Shown piece after piece: positions 17,008 through 26,364 of a DNA stretch of 64,000 nucleotides. The notes under the pieces were generated by a model. It worked only from the letters and a program-made list of their open reading frames with translations. It was not told the DNA's origin and made no database searches. Position 1 is the first letter of the stretch, and every line of letters starts with the position of its first letter. Source of the DNA: CBDCYS01 sp965224215 (GTDB lineage: Bacteria > Acidobacteriota > Terriglobia > Bryobacterales > UBA6623); assembly GCA_965224215.1 (NCBI GenBank), contig CBDCYS010000067.1, positions 103,353 through 167,352 on the forward strand, written 5' to 3'. Both the position numbers and the translations under genes were made by a program.

Positions 17008-19290
17008 TCAACTCGCGGCCGAACTCTCAGCAATCGCCCCAGATTCTTCTTGGGAGTCCACGACGGCGATTGCCGCCATCGTTACGATGTCCTGTACGTC
17101 GAAGCCTTTCTGTAGCACGGCCACCGGCTGATCCATACCCATCAGAATTGGTCCGATGGCCCGGGCGCCCGCAAGGCTCGAAAGCAGTTTATAGGAAACG
17201 TTGGCCGCCTCTAAGCTTGGGAAAATCAACACGTTCGCCTGCCCTTTCAGTTTCGAGAAGGGGAAGAACGTTTCCATCATCTCCGGATTCAGCGCCGTAT
17301 CCGCCTGCATCTCGCCGTCGACCATCAGATCAGGATCGGCTTGTTGCACCAGACCAACGGCGCGGCGCACCTTGTCTGAAAACGGGTGAGGAGCAGAACC
17401 AAAGTTCGAAAAAGAGAGCATCGCGACTCGTGGCTCGATGTCCAAGCGGCGTACTCGTTGGGCCGCCAGCAACGCAATCTCGGCTAAATCTTCTGCCGTC
17501 GTCTCGATATTCACGGTGGTGTCGGCGAGGAAGTAGGGCTTGCGTTTGATGATCAGCATATAAAGACCGGAAACTCTTCGAATGCCGGGCCTCAAATTGA
17601 TGATCTGCAACGCCGGTCGCAGAGTGTCGGGATAGTGCCTGGTCACGCCGGACACCATTCCCGCGACCTCGCCGAGCCGCACCATCATCGCGCCGAAATA
17701 GACTCGATCGCGCAACATCCGAAATGCCTCTTTCCGGGTCACCCCTTTGCGCTGCCGCAGGTTGTAGAGTTCTTCGGCGTAGACATCCAGTCCATCGAAG
17801 CACGCCGGATCGATGATCTCAAGGCCCTGATGCGAAACCCGAATCCGCTCCGCTGTTTCGATAATCTTGTCACGCGTTCCGAGAAGCACCGGCTCAGCGA
17901 TCTCTTCTTCGCGTAAGAACTGGGCGGCCCGCAGTATCTTCTCCTCGTCACCTTCGGGAAGGACAATCCGCCGGGGATCAGCTTGGGCCTTTCGGATGAT
18001 GAGCTGGAGCACCTCCTGTGAGCTATCTAGCCTTGTTGCAAGCTTGACGCGGTACTCATCCAGATCAACCTTCTTGCGCGCGACACCGGTGAACATAGCC
18101 GCCTTGGCAACCGCTGAGGCGACGGTTTCAAGCACTCGCGGGTCGAAAGGCTTCGGAATGATGTAGCGCGGGCCGAATTCGAGGTGCTCGTTCTTGTAGA
18201 TGTAGCGCACCGAATCGGGAACTTCTTTCCGTCCCAATTCGGCAAGGGCCATGGCCGCCGCCATCTTCATTTCTTCATTGATTGACGTGGCTTCGACGTC
18301 GAGCGCCCCGCGAAAGATGAACGGGAAGCCGAGAACATTATTGACCTGGTTGGGATAGTCTGAGCGACCTGTCGCCATGATCACGTCCTTGCGGCTGGCG
18401 CAGGCCTCTTCGTAGGTGATTTCAGGGTCAGGATTTGCGAGAGCAAAGACAATCGGGTTTTCCGCCATCGATAGCAGCATCTCGCGACTCACGACGTTTG
18501 CGGCCGACAAACCGACGAAGGCATCCGCTCCCCGCATGGCGTCGGCAAGAGTTCTCAGTTCCGTCTCACGCGCGAAGCGTTCCTTATAGGGATTCATTCC
18601 CTCAGCGCGTCCTTGGTAGATGACGCCCTTCGAGTCACACATTGTAATGTTCGCCGACTGAATACCGAGACGGAGATAAAGATTCGCGCACGCCACGGCG
18701 GCGGCGCCAGCGCCATTGATCACGATTCGTACGTCCTGCGCCTTCTTTTTGGCCAGCAGCAAGGCGTTGGTCAGGGCTGCCGCGCTGATGATTGCGGTGC
18801 CGTGCTGGTCGTCGTGGAAGACGGGTATCTTCATCGACTTCCGCAACTTTTCTTCGATATAGAAACATTCCGGCGCTTTAATGTCCTCGAGGTTGATGCC
18901 TCCGAAGGTTGGCTCCAGCAGTTCGACAAGGCGAATTAGTTCGTCGGGATCCTTCGTGTCGACTTCCAAATCAAAAACGTCGATGTCGGCGAACCGTTTG
19001 AACAGAACGGCTTTTCCTTCCATAACCGGTTTTCCCGCCGCAGGCCCGATGTCGCCCAGTCCCAGAACGGCCGACCCGTTGCTGACAACCGCGACTAGGT
19101 TGGCACGCGAAGTGTACAGTGAAACCAGCGAAGGGTCCCGGGCGATTTCCAGGCAAGCGTCGGCAACACCCGGCGAGTATGCCAGGCTCAGGTCGAGCTG
19201 TGTGTGGCTGGGTTTCGTCGGGGAGATGGAGATCTTTCCGGGGATAGGGCGCGCGTGGTAATCGAGTGCGTCTTGTTTGCGGACTGCCAT
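17008..19290 (-). CDS. maeB: NADP-dependent malic enzyme with C-terminal phosphotransacetylase-like domain
   Basis: This 760-residue protein matches the long MaeB type. The N-terminal malic enzyme part (about 1-420) shows YSPGVADACLEIARDP, a Lys/Asp-containing VFHDDQHGTAII segment, and the nucleotide-binding VINGAGAAAVACANLY. The C-terminal part (about 430-750) resembles phosphate acetyl/butyryltransferase (RIVLPEGDEEKILRAAQ, LMVDGEMQADTALNPE). The enzyme decarboxylates malate to pyruvate with NADPH formation, and the PTA-like domain is usually regulatory, responding to acetyl-CoA. The gene is intact and starts at ATG 19290 about 100 bases from the IS1380 copy at 19399, so that insertion could affect its upstream control region. 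Confidence 0.96.
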   Translation of the reverse strand: MAVRKQDALDYHARPIPGKISISPTKPSHTQLDLSLAYSPGVADACLEIARDPSLVSLYTSRANLVAVVSNGSAVLGLGDIGPAAGKPVMEGKAVLFKRFADIDVFDLEVDTKDPDELIRLVELLEPTFGGINLEDIKAPECFYIEEKLRKSMKIPVFHDDQHGTAIISAAALTNALLLAKKKAQDVRIVINGAGAAAVACANLYLRLGIQSANITMCDSKGVIYQGRAEGMNPYKERFARETELRTLADAMRGADAFVGLSAANVVSREMLLSMAENPIVFALANPDPEITYEEACASRKDVIMATGRSDYPNQVNNVLGFPFIFRGALDVEATSINEEMKMAAAMALAELGRKEVPDSVRYIYKNEHLEFGPRYIIPKPFDPRVLETVASAVAKAAMFTGVARKKVDLDEYRVKLATRLDSSQEVLQLIIRKAQADPRRIVLPEGDEEKILRAAQFLREEEIAEPVLLGTRDKIIETAERIRVSHQGLEIIDPACFDGLDVYAEELYNLRQRKGVTRKEAFRMLRDRVYFGAMMVRLGEVAGMVSGVTRHYPDTLRPALQIINLRPGIRRVSGLYMLIIKRKPYFLADTTVNIETTAEDLAEIALLAAQRVRRLDIEPRVAMLSFSNFGSAPHPFSDKVRRAVGLVQQADPDLMVDGEMQADTALNPEMMETFFPFSKLKGQANVLIFPSLEAANVSYKLLSSLAGARAIGPILMGMDQPVAVLQKGFDVQDIVTMAAIAVVDSQEESGAIAESSAAS

Positions 19291-19398
19291 GATGTTTTCC
19301 TTAGTTGAACGATTGCTAACTATAACTAGTTTTCAGCCAAGAGATAAAATGTTTCGGCCGGAAACTCTACTACAGATAAGTGGCTAGACTGATTGTTA

Positions 19399-21198
19399 CC
19401 TGAATTATGCACAGATTCGGCGTAGCCATCGTCGATGGAGTTGTGGCGATAGCGGCACTCGTGTCAACTCAGTGATTTCGCAAGTCGTCTTTTCTGCTGT
19501 TTCCCTCCCCGTTTGAGCCGCCTCCTGATCCCGGCAGGGCAAAAGCGGGCTGGCAAGCGGCGTGTTCCCAGTACGTTGCGGCGAGTGCATGAAATTTTAT
19601 GCATGGAGTGCCCCTCAGCTCAGCGCACCCTCCACCACCGGCGCCAAGCTCGATCCCGGCGGCCCCATCGCCCGCAGCCGTCGCATCAGCCGTTCAAACA
19701 GGCCCTTTTCCTGATAATGATCGCTGTAGCTGACACCCGTTCTGCCGGCGTGCCGCCAGATCTTGGCCGCCACGAACAGAAAACGCAGCCGCGCCGTCGC
19801 CAGGGTGGTGTGCCGCAGCGTCTCCACGCTGGCCTGGGCTTCGCGGTTGAACAGCAGCAGCCAGCAGTTGAGATTGTAGGCCAGCATGGCCAACTGAAAG
19901 TGATTGCGGTTCATGTCAAAGCGGCGCGAGGGATGGGCCGCCAGCCCGGCGTCGTTGTTGGCCTCCTTGATCAGGTTCTCGGCTCCGGCGCGCTGATTGT
20001 AAAACCACACCACCGCCGCAAGCGGCTCGGCCAGATTGGTGACAAACACGCGGTAGGTGTAAGCGCTGGTGGCGAACAACTGGTATTGCTCGGCCGCGCC
20101 GGCCTTGGGCTCGTTTTCGTAACGCAGCGCCAGGAAACGGCAGGTCCGCGCCCAGTCTTGCGGTTGGTAGAGGAATTCGCATTCCGCGTCCGCGTCGGAG
20201 CGGGGGGAGGGTTTCCATTCTGCTTGCTGCAAGCGCTCGACCAGGCGCCGCGTTTTGCGCGCCACGATGACGAACTGACAAGCCGCCTTTTCATAGGCCT
20301 CCACCGCCTCCCAGCAATAAAAGCCGGAATCGGCCCGCGCCAGGATTTTCTTCACGCCGCCCGGCAAAGTCCGGAAAGCGCTCTCGAGGTGGGCGGCGAT
20401 CTGTCGGCCCGTGGGCCGGTCGCCGTTGCGCAACCCGCCCATCAGGTATTGGCGCGTCTCGGCCAGGAAGGTCAGTATCGGCTGGTAGCTGCGCTTGCCC
20501 TTGTTCTTGGGGTTGTAGCTCTTGCGCCCGCCCATCTGGCGGCCGTAGAGGGTATGCACGGTGGTGTCGGTGTCCAGCGTCACCGTCTCCAACTTCACGT
20601 GGGCCGCGGCCCAGACTCGTTCCCGCAGCTGGCGCTGAATGGAAAGGATCTGCTTCGCCACGTTGAGGTGCAGCGAGGCCAGAAAGCGCCACAGCGTGGA
20701 CTGCGGCGGCAGACGCGTCACTTGCAAGATGCCGGTCAGGATGGGGTCGCGAGCGATGAAGCGGAGTTGGTTGAGCCGCGCAAAGCCGACATAGAGGCCG
20801 AGCACGAGGGCCAGCACGAACTGGTAGGGGCTCATGGCTCGGGTGATCCGTTTGGTCGTGAGGGTTTCTTCCAGCAGCGCTTGGAAGCCGAGTTTTTCGA
20901 GCAGGGTGGCGACGGGCAGCAAGCCGCCGTAGGGAGTCAGATTCTTGCCACGGAAGTGATAGGGCGTGGCAGCCCCGATTTTATTGGGCCGCGGGGCCCT
21001 CGCGCCGGGGCCTTGTTTGACGGGCCTTCGGGAGCTATGCTGTTTTCGTTTGGTAACCATTTGGGTGACCTCCTTGGGGTTGACTGGCGAAGCTGAAATC
21101 TTTGCCAGCCTACCTTTTTACCCCATGTTTTCGGGGGTCCCCAAATGGTTCCTGGCGGCTCAGCCCTCACCAGGTGCACCGGCAGTGCATAATTCAGG
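19399..21198 (-). mobile_element. IS1380-family insertion sequence, copy 2 (1800 bp)
   Basis: This copy has the same length and CCTGAATTATGCAC inverted ends as copy 1 at 8691-10490 and differs by about ten bases. It lies between maeB and the membrane glycosyltransferase gene and does not obviously break a coding sequence. The immediate flanks (GTTA and TTGA) are not a clean duplication. An 11-bp direct repeat, GAAACTCTACT, occurs at 19361-19371 and 21201-21211, with the left copy 27 bases outside the element. Confidence 0.93.
19615..21060 (-). CDS. IS1380-family transposase, copy 2
   Basis: The 481-residue protein has the same catalytic segments as copy 1 (LDTDTT, ARADSGFY, AGAENLIKEAN). Substitutions seen by eye include Glu to Gln in the ETREYL segment, Val to Ala in KAVCQF, and Gly to Asp and Ala to Thr in the QGWARACR segment. 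The frame and start region are intact. High identity between the two copies indicates recent transposition. Confidence 0.94.
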   Translation of the reverse strand: MVTKRKQHSSRRPVKQGPGARAPRPNKIGAATPYHFRGKNLTPYGGLLPVATLLEKLGFQALLEETLTTKRITRAMSPYQFVLALVLGLYVGFARLNQLRFIARDPILTGILQVTRLPPQSTLWRFLASLHLNVAKQILSIQRQLRERVWAAAHVKLETVTLDTDTTVHTLYGRQMGGRKSYNPKNKGKRSYQPILTFLAETRQYLMGGLRNGDRPTGRQIAAHLESAFRTLPGGVKKILARADSGFYCWEAVEAYEKAACQFVIVARKTRRLVERLQQAEWKPSPRSDADAECEFLYQPQDWARTCRFLALRYENEPKAGAAEQYQLFATSAYTYRVFVTNLAEPLAAVVWFYNQRAGAENLIKEANNDAGLAAHPSRRFDMNRNHFQLAMLAYNLNCWLLLFNREAQASVETLRHTTLATARLRFLFVAAKIWRHAGRTGVSYSDHYQEKGLFERLMRRLRAMGPPGSSLAPVVEGALS

Positions 21199-21360
21199 TT
21201 GAAACTCTACTCAATCGTTCGTAACATTGGGTCAAGCTGTTCCAATAGGTACCAATTCGGCGGCAGGGCAATTGATCGGCGCCCCGTTTGCCGAGGAACT
21301 CAGGATGCCGGCGCGATTGCACGGTTGGGGAGTGGGCGGTTCGCGCGGTCCTCCCATTTG

Positions 21361-22998
21361 ATGTCACAACGGACCCTACATTGGATCGTCTTAGCGGCCA
21401 TTCTGGCAGGTTTGCTGACGTTTGTGTCCAGCGCGCCAACTGCTGATTTATTCGGGCGCATCCACTTTGACGACGGCATCTACTTCGACTCGGCCAAGAC
21501 GCTCAGCGAAGAAGGGCGTTACGTCGTCGCGAGCATGCCCGGTTTGCCGCCACAGACGAAATACCCGGTTTTCTATCCCTGGATGCTGTCTTGTGTGTGG
21601 AGCATTCATTCTGCCTTTCCAGCCAACGTCGACACGGCGGCGTGGCTCAGCGCCTTCTTCGGTTGCTGGTTCCTTCTCGTCTCGTTCCTTTGCCTGAGCC
21701 GCCAACCCGGAATTGGCCCATGGGTAGCGCTTGGTTGCGTGGCTCTCACCAGTATCCGCCCGCATATCTTGGACATGAGCAGTTCGCTGATGAGCGATAT
21801 GCCTTTCATGGCGTTCGCGGTGACGACTCTGCTGTTAGTCGAGATGGGATTCGCCGACAAGAAACCGGCTGGGCTGGTGGTCCTTGCCGGTTTGTTCGCG
21901 GGGCTGACGTTTCTGACCCGAACATCGGGAGTAGCTTTTATCGCCGGCGTGATCGTCTGGGCCCTCGCGCGGAAACAATACGGCCGCTCGGCCTTGTTTG
22001 CCGGCGGCTGCGCGCCATTCTTGATTGGCCACTCTCTGTGGGTCGCGATGAATTCCCAGGCACTTGCCCTCGCCGACACGGCTAGCCTCGGCTGGCGTCA
22101 GATCTGGACCTACCACACGAACTATGCGGAGTTTTGGAAGCTCAGTGTCCCGAGCTGGGACGTATTTCTCAACCTGTTGAGCGTCAACATCACCTCGCTA
22201 CTGACCGTACCCGCCAGCATGGCGCTATTCCCACCCGCTGGCGGGGAAGGTTCCATGGTCGCCAAGCTGCTCGCAGTCGCGCTGAGCTTCGGCATCTTCA
22301 GCGGACTTCTTCGTCATTCGAAGTCGGCTGGTTTTGCTCCCGTTCACGTGGCGCTCGTATTCAGCGGAATCATTGGTTTGTTGTGGAATTTCCCCATCAT
22401 GGCGCGGCTTCTGGCGGTTTTCCTGCCATGGTTCTATGTAGGTGTCTGGGTCGAGGGGCGCTATATTGGCGCGGCAACTCTGGACGTAGTGCGCTCGCAA
22501 AAGCCAAAGATCGAGAAAGCGTTCGCTTTAGTTTTCGCGTCGGGGTTGCTCTTTGTTTTTCTCTATGCCGCGCGCAGCCATTTCGTTGCCCGTCTGCGGT
22601 TTGGCCCCACGATGCAGCAACTGGCGGTTCAGTTCGGCGAGAAGGAGGAGGCGGCGCAATGGCTGAAGAGTAACGCCGCCGAGGACGACATATTTCTTGC
22701 CTACAGTGATTCACGCCTGCATCTTGAAACCGGCCGGCAGGGGGTTTGGCCAATCGTCTTTACGACCGACATTCTTTTTGAAGGCGACGACTCGCTGGAG
22801 CGACAGTTTGGCCACTACATGGATGTCGGCAGCCACGTGGGGGCGCGCTATTGGGTTGCCTCCGATGATGACATGGCGGTCGGGACCGACATTGGCAAGA
22901 AATACTTTGCTGACTGGGAAGGACGTTTTCCCGTCGTGTTTCGAAGCTCAGGCGGGACGGTGCGAATTCACGACCTGTCGACTCTAAAGACTCGATGA
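21361..22998 (+). CDS. Multi-spanning membrane protein, glycosyltransferase family 39/ArnT-like
   Basis: The protein of about 545 residues starts at ATG 21361 (MSQRTLHWIVLAAILAG); the open frame extends upstream to the IS edge, but that part is not protein-like. The first extracytoplasmic loop contains FDDGIYFDSAKTLSEEGRYV. An acidic pair after the first helix is typical of GT-C glycosyltransferases (PMT/ArnT/GT39), which use lipid-linked sugars. About ten hydrophobic helices and a C-terminal soluble part (about residues 430-545) follow. The acceptor and sugar cannot be inferred. The gene lies between IS1380 copy 2 and the Bat operon. Confidence 0.75.
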   Translation: MSQRTLHWIVLAAILAGLLTFVSSAPTADLFGRIHFDDGIYFDSAKTLSEEGRYVVASMPGLPPQTKYPVFYPWMLSCVWSIHSAFPANVDTAAWLSAFFGCWFLLVSFLCLSRQPGIGPWVALGCVALTSIRPHILDMSSSLMSDMPFMAFAVTTLLLVEMGFADKKPAGLVVLAGLFAGLTFLTRTSGVAFIAGVIVWALARKQYGRSALFAGGCAPFLIGHSLWVAMNSQALALADTASLGWRQIWTYHTNYAEFWKLSVPSWDVFLNLLSVNITSLLTVPASMALFPPAGGEGSMVAKLLAVALSFGIFSGLLRHSKSAGFAPVHVALVFSGIIGLLWNFPIMARLLAVFLPWFYVGVWVEGRYIGAATLDVVRSQKPKIEKAFALVFASGLLFVFLYAARSHFVARLRFGPTMQQLAVQFGEKEEAAQWLKSNAAEDDIFLAYSDSRLHLETGRQGVWPIVFTTDILFEGDDSLERQFGHYMDVGSHVGARYWVASDDDMAVGTDIGKKYFADWEGRFPVVFRSSGGTVRIHDLSTLKTR

Positions 22999-23075
22999 GG
23001 CCCAGCCTGCGTGACTTCATGCCCGCGCAGCGCCTCCACGGACGATTCTCGCCGCCGAAACAGTAGAGTAAGAAG

Positions 23076-24128
23076 TTGGATCGCGTAGGGAGACAACTGG
23101 GTAAAACGGGGCACGTTCGTGCTTCGCATCGGATCGGTTTGTGGCTCCTGCTGGCGGTTGCTTTGAGTTGCGGCCCCCAAGTGGGAGAAGACGGTCCGCC
23201 TCCTCCAACCCCTGTCTTGCAAAGTTTCGAGAGCGGAACCGTTGCCGCCACAATCGAGCTGAGTGCCGACAGTATCACGGTGGCTGACCAGTTGGAGCTT
23301 GCGGTCGAGGTGATCGCCAATGAGGACCAGCGGATTGTCTTCCCGGATATAGAAGACAAGCTCGGCGAGTTTCGAGTCGCCGACACACGGATCGCCGATC
23401 CGAAGCTCCTTGAAGGCGGGCGGGTCGTGCGCCGACGGACCTATCTGCTCGAACCGTTCCTGCCTGGGGACTACGAAATCCCCGGGCTAACGATCGGCTT
23501 CAGCGACAAGGGGGCGGACGATGACTCCCAGCAGAGCATCCAGACCGACCCGATCGACATCGAGGTGCGGTCGCTACTTCCCGACTCCGAAGAAGAGCCG
23601 GACATCAAGGAAGCCAGCGGCCCGGTGGAAATGCCCGGCCTGGACGCCTGGGTCTACTGGCTTGTTGGAGCGACTTTGTTGCTCGCCGCGGCGGGAGGGT
23701 ATTTCCTGTGGAGGCGACGACGCGCGAAAGCTCAGGTGGAAGAAGCGACCCCGCCACCCCACGAAACTGCCTATGCGGAGTTGGAGGCGTTATTAGCGGA
23801 CGATCTCATCGGCAGAGGTTTGGCCAAGCTCTTCTACCTGCGGCTCTCGAACATCCTCAGGCACTATATCGAGAACCGTTTCGGACTGCGCGCTCCCGAG
23901 AGTACGACGGAGGAATTCCTGATCACCCTGCGCGGCAGCGAGGCTCTCGAACGGCGGCAGAAGGATTTGCTGCGGCAGTTTCTCGAACACTGCGATCTCG
24001 TGAAGTTCGCCAAGCACAAGCCTTCGCCGGATGAGATCGACGGGGCTGTCTCGACCTGTAGGGAGTTCATCAAGGAAACGGAACCTTCGCAGGGAATCAC
24101 TCCTGAAACCGCGGCCGGGAGACGGTAA
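23076..24128 (+). CDS. BatD-like/DUF4381-type membrane-anchored protein, first gene of Bat locus
   Basis: This 350-residue protein has an N-terminal signal or lipoprotein segment (LWLLLAVALSCG). A beta-rich domain follows (about 50-170: ATIELSADSITVADQLELAVEV, YLLEPFLPGDYEIPGL) like those of BatD and DUF4381 proteins. A single membrane helix lies near 185-215 (YWLVGATLLLAAAGGYFLW). The cytoplasmic tail (230-330) carries FYLRLSNILRHYIENRFGLRAPESTTEEFL, a segment typical of proteins encoded in MoxR/VWA operons. The start is a TTG at 23076. It precedes batA by about 160 bases. Its position suggests it works with the Bat VWA proteins at the membrane; the exact role is unknown. Confidence 0.8.
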   Translation: MDRVGRQLGKTGHVRASHRIGLWLLLAVALSCGPQVGEDGPPPPTPVLQSFESGTVAATIELSADSITVADQLELAVEVIANEDQRIVFPDIEDKLGEFRVADTRIADPKLLEGGRVVRRRTYLLEPFLPGDYEIPGLTIGFSDKGADDDSQQSIQTDPIDIEVRSLLPDSEEEPDIKEASGPVEMPGLDAWVYWLVGATLLLAAAGGYFLWRRRRAKAQVEEATPPPHETAYAELEALLADDLIGRGLAKLFYLRLSNILRHYIENRFGLRAPESTTEEFLITLRGSEALERRQKDLLRQFLEHCDLVKFAKHKPSPDEIDGAVSTCREFIKETEPSQGITPETAAGRR

Positions 24129-24289
24129 AATGGAGAAGTAGTCTATCGGCCATGGAAGGGGCTGTCCTGTGAGCCGTCCCGGGCGCCTCCCAGCGGCGCA
24201 AACGGTCTCCCGCCGAGGCCTCAACTGCCCCGTCACAGAAACCCTAGCGGCGAGCAGGCCGAATGAGGGAAGAGGACTAACCAGCAAGA

Positions 24290-25342
24290 ATGTTTCGTTT
24301 CGAATCCCCGTGGATGTTCCTCGCTTTGCTGCTGCTGCCGCTCGTGGTCTATCTGCACGCGCGACGTGGCTCCGCGGGAGCCTTGCGCTTTTCGGCAACG
24401 GCCTACGCGAAACGGGCGGGGACTTCTCTGCGGCAGAATTTGCTTGTTCTGCCGCTCGTCATTCGCGTGCTGGCGCTCCTCGCCCTGGTCATCGCTTTGG
24501 CGCGGCCTCAGATGGGCACCGAACAGGTTCGCGACATCAGCCGCGGAGTGGCCATCGAGATGGTGCTGGACCGTTCGAGCAGCATGGGAGCCGAGCTGCG
24601 CTACGAGGGCCGCCGGACAAACTTCCTCGAGATGTCCAAGAAGGTATTTGAGCAGTTCGTCGAGGGTGACGGCAAAGAACTGGGGGGGCGCGCGACGGAT
24701 CTGATCGGGATGGTGACTTTCGCGCGCTACGCCGATACCGTGTGTCCGCTGACGCTGGCGCACGACGCGCTACTCCAATTCTTACCTACCGTCAAACTGG
24801 TTGATCAGCAGAATGAGGACGGTACGGCAATCGGCGATGCTGTGGCGCTGGCGGCGGCCCGGCTTCAGAAGGCCGAGGAGACGCTGGCGCTGCAAAGCGG
24901 CGTGAAGAACGACTACGAGATCAAGAGCAAGGTCATTATTCTGCTGACCGACGGTGTCAACAATGCCGGTGAGCGTAGTGTTGAGCAAGCGGCCGAGCTC
25001 GCCAAGCAATGGGGCATCAAGATCTACGCCATCGGCATCGGAGAAGGAGCCACTTCGAGTCATCAGACCGTCTTTGGGACGTTTCGCCTGCCCGGCCAGG
25101 GAATCAACGAAGAGGCCCTCAAGATGCTGGCCGAGACAACTGGAGGCCTTCACCGCGTGACCGATGATCCTTCGGATCTTCGCGCTGTCTACGAGGAGAT
25201 CGACAAGCTCGAGACCACCGAAATCGAGACAACCCGCTTCCTGGACTACCGCGAAGTCTTTCCCCCCTTCGCCCTCTTCGGTTTGGGATTACTGATCCTG
25301 GAAGTGGGCTTGGGCAACACCGTGTTTCGGAGAATCCCATGA
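24290..25342 (+). CDS. batA: BatA-type VWA-domain membrane protein
   Basis: This 350-residue protein has an N-terminal helix pair (FLALLLLPLVVYLHARR, then LVLPLVIRVLALLALVIALARP). The VWA domain contains the MIDAS sequence DRSSSM near residue 96 and a TDGVNN segment near 220. A C-terminal membrane helix (VFPPFALFGLGLLILEVGL) follows. Bat (Bacteroides aerotolerance) proteins are envelope complexes linked to stress tolerance, usually controlled by a MoxR AAA ATPase. Its last bases overlap the start of batB by four, so translation is probably coupled. No MoxR gene is present nearby. Confidence 0.9.
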   Translation: MFRFESPWMFLALLLLPLVVYLHARRGSAGALRFSATAYAKRAGTSLRQNLLVLPLVIRVLALLALVIALARPQMGTEQVRDISRGVAIEMVLDRSSSMGAELRYEGRRTNFLEMSKKVFEQFVEGDGKELGGRATDLIGMVTFARYADTVCPLTLAHDALLQFLPTVKLVDQQNEDGTAIGDAVALAAARLQKAEETLALQSGVKNDYEIKSKVIILLTDGVNNAGERSVEQAAELAKQWGIKIYAIGIGEGATSSHQTVFGTFRLPGQGINEEALKMLAETTGGLHRVTDDPSDLRAVYEEIDKLETTEIETTRFLDYREVFPPFALFGLGLLILEVGLGNTVFRRIP

Positions 25343-26364
25343 GCGAAACGCGCTTACTTGCGATCGACATGCTTTATCTGTGGTGGGTGATTCCGCTGCT
25401 GGGAGCGATCTATTTCTACGCCGCCACCAAGCGCCGCCGCGCTCTGGAACAATTCGCCGAAGCAGGGCTGCTGCCACAGATCAATACGACCGTCAGCAGC
25501 GGCCGCAGACGATGGAAGGCGGCGTTGCTTTTGGCGGGGTTCGCCTGCGCGGTGGTTGCGCTGGCCAGGCCGGCCTGGAATCCGGTGGCGCGCGAGGTCC
25601 GGCGCAGCGGCCGGGATGTCGTTTTTCTCCTCGATGTATCGAAGAGCATGCTGGCTGAAGACCTGGCGCCGAACCGGCTCGAGCGCGCAAAGATCGCCAT
25701 TATCGACACGATTGAAAGGTTGCAAGGGGATCGTGTTGCGCTCGTCGCTTTTGCCGGCACCGCGGTGATCAAGTGTCCGCTGACGCTCGACTACGGGTTT
25801 TTCCATCTGGCGCTGACGGACATTTCTCCGGGCAGCGTCTCGCGCGGAGGGACGCTCATCGGCGACGCCATTCGGAAAGCGATCGACGAGGTTTTCGACG
25901 AGGGGCAGAAGGAGTTTCGCGATCTCATCTTGATTACAGACGGTGAGGATCACGAGAGCTTTCCGGTCGAGGCTGCCAAGCTGATGGGCGAACGGGGCAT
26001 CCGCTTAATTGCCATTGGACTGGGAGACGAGAACCAGGGAAGGAGAATCCCGATCACCAGCGGCGGGCGGAAGACTTTCTTGCAGTACAACGGTCAGGAA
26101 ATCTGGTCGAAACTGGATGGCGCGACGCTCCGAGAGATGGTCAATGCGACGCCCGGTGGGCGCTATCTGAACGTTGCCACCGGAGCTATCGACCTGGGTG
26201 ACGTATACGTCAAACTAATAGCAAGCGCTGAGAAGACAGACCTGGGGGCGACACAAATCGAGCGCTATGAGGAGAAGTTTCAGGTCTTTTTAGGCTTGGC
26301 GTTCTTGCTTCTTTGCGGGGAAATGGCAGTCCGAGAAAGAAAACCGGGAGGCCCTCGTGGCTGA
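25339..26364 (+). CDS. batB: BatB-type VWA-domain membrane protein
   Basis: The 341-residue protein overlaps batA by four bases. Two N-terminal helices (YLWWVIPLLGAIYFY and ALLLAGFACAVVALARPAW) precede a VWA domain with an intact MIDAS (LLDVSKSM near residue 97), GTAVIKCPLTLDYGF, and LITDGEDHE near 200. A C-terminal helix near residue 315 (FQVFLGLAFLLLCGEM) completes the BatB layout. It is expected to form a complex with BatA in the inner membrane with the VWA domain on the outer face. The gene overlaps the next one (batC) by several bases if the GTG start of that gene is used. Confidence 0.9.
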   Translation: MSETRLLAIDMLYLWWVIPLLGAIYFYAATKRRRALEQFAEAGLLPQINTTVSSGRRRWKAALLLAGFACAVVALARPAWNPVAREVRRSGRDVVFLLDVSKSMLAEDLAPNRLERAKIAIIDTIERLQGDRVALVAFAGTAVIKCPLTLDYGFFHLALTDISPGSVSRGGTLIGDAIRKAIDEVFDEGQKEFRDLILITDGEDHESFPVEAAKLMGERGIRLIAIGLGDENQGRRIPITSGGRKTFLQYNGQEIWSKLDGATLREMVNATPGGRYLNVATGAIDLGDVYVKLIASAEKTDLGATQIERYEEKFQVFLGLAFLLLCGEMAVRERKPGGPRG

